Notes under the pieces: model-generated | The model's input: only the letters and a program-made list of their open reading frames with translations | Databases searched by the model: none | Told to the model about the DNA's origin: nothing | Shown: piece after piece, positions 32,494 to 33,113 of the stretch | Numbering within the stretch: position 1 is the stretch's first letter | Layout: each line of letters opens with the position of its first letter | NCBI GenBank assembly: GCA_032433595.1 | Contig: JASWJB010000404.1 | Span: forward strand, 1 to 33,113 | Reading direction: 5' to 3' | DNA: 33,113 bases | Origin: Conoideocrella luteorostrata | Lineage: Eukaryota > Ascomycota > Sordariomycetes > Hypocreales > Clavicipitaceae | Translations under genes and position numbers: made by a program

Positions 32494-33113
32494 CCTAGAT
32501 TGAAGATCAGCTTGACCCAAATCTGTGGCGCTCGAGCCAACTTTCTGTGGTGTGTATATGGCCGGGTTCAATAGTCATGTGTACATATTTTGGATGATGA
32601 CGTGGATTGACCTGGCGTTAATGGAACTATCTTGCGGGGAGGCCTATATTTGCATTTAGGGTTATGATAAAGAACATATTGTTAGACGGAGCATGCGTTT
32701 CGGTACGGCGCTGCTGGGGAAAATCTTTATGAAATCGAGGAGGATGTACGGGATCTGTATATGGCAAAGCCTAACGAAATGCACCTGGGTATATATGAGC
32801 GAATAATGGAAACGTCATGTTGTAAGCGAGATGGCTATCTGTGTAGCACTCCGGATTCTGTAAAAATCACTCAATCATGTTATTATAACTAAGGTGCTTC
32901 ATAACTATATTATACTACGGAGTAACGTCGCCCACCCCACCACCGACCACCCCCCTCAACCGACCACCTTTTGCGCGGAATAGCTGCATTAGATATCGTC
33001 AAATTAGTCGGCACAACGCGTTCAAAATGGTAATATTTGGTGTTTTCTAGCTAGGAAGCTGCCACTCGTGACAGAGGTCTTCAAAAGGAATATTGGCAAT
33101 TACGGTTGCTGCT
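32494..33113. other. Right-edge intergenic region, possible truncated gene start
   Basis: There is no complete gene. A C/A-rich tract (32930-32970) is followed by a copy-poor stretch and an ATG at 33027-33029 that is immediately followed by GTAATATT, as in genes whose first intron follows the start codon. TACGGAGTA occurs at 32916-32924. The window ends too soon to judge. Confidence 0.4.

Noticed and set aside
1..33113. tRNA, rRNA or CRISPR-like arrays
   Set aside because: No B-box with a matching cloverleaf was found by eye, and no rRNA blocks. The regular repeats are coding ankyrin units or simple tandem repeats. CRISPR would not be expected in a fungus.

Overview
The window is genomic DNA of a filamentous ascomycete (Pezizomycotina). 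The evidence is short GT-AG introns of 51-111 bases with CTAAC/CTGAC-type branch points, CT-rich leaders, and families typical of that group: a subgroup C (killer-toxin-like) GH18 chitinase, a Clr5-ankyrin protein, a 2EXR protein and an SRPK-like kinase paralog. The order cannot be fixed from sequence alone. Hypocreales or Eurotiales are both plausible.

Left part (1-11.7 kb) is a block of secreted or surface proteins. A Cys-rich single-pass membrane protein (minus, 789-2265) is followed by a large multidomain chitinase (minus, 3200-7102; signal peptide, two LysM, ChtBD1, GH18, long C-terminal extension with a hydrophobic segment). Across a 956-base divergent promoter is a secreted orphan of 323 aa (plus, 8059-9030), then a second secreted orphan of 269 aa (plus, 10877-11686). 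Two diverged copies of a non-coding dispersed repeat bracket the first orphan. The arrangement recalls killer systems in which a chitinase/LysM subunit serves a separate secreted partner. That functional link is inference only.

Middle part (11.9-24.0 kb) is accessory DNA. It holds a 2EXR protein (minus), a five-exon SRPK-like kinase with two apparent frameshifts and a GC splice donor (minus, probable pseudogene), a giant ankyrin ORF with about 20 alternating 30/35-residue repeats (minus), and immediately upstream a spliced Clr5 domain reading frame that ends in one TAA. Past that TAA the frame stays open and can be spliced in frame into the ankyrin ORF, so the two are probably one broken (or recoded) Clr5-ankyrin gene. 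A small spliced 71-aa gene (plus) and a perfect 26-bp inverted repeat lie in the gene-poor stretch that follows.

Right part (24.0-32.5 kb) is a conserved housekeeping stretch, all on plus: an Ark1/Prk1/AAK1-type actin-patch kinase (1021 aa, two introns), a Mak11/PAK1IP1-type WD40 ribosome-biogenesis protein (485 aa), and a cytochrome b561-like membrane protein with a long Ser/Arg-rich tail (833 aa, one intron). The last 620 bases hold no complete gene. An ATG directly followed by GTAA near 33029 might begin a truncated one.
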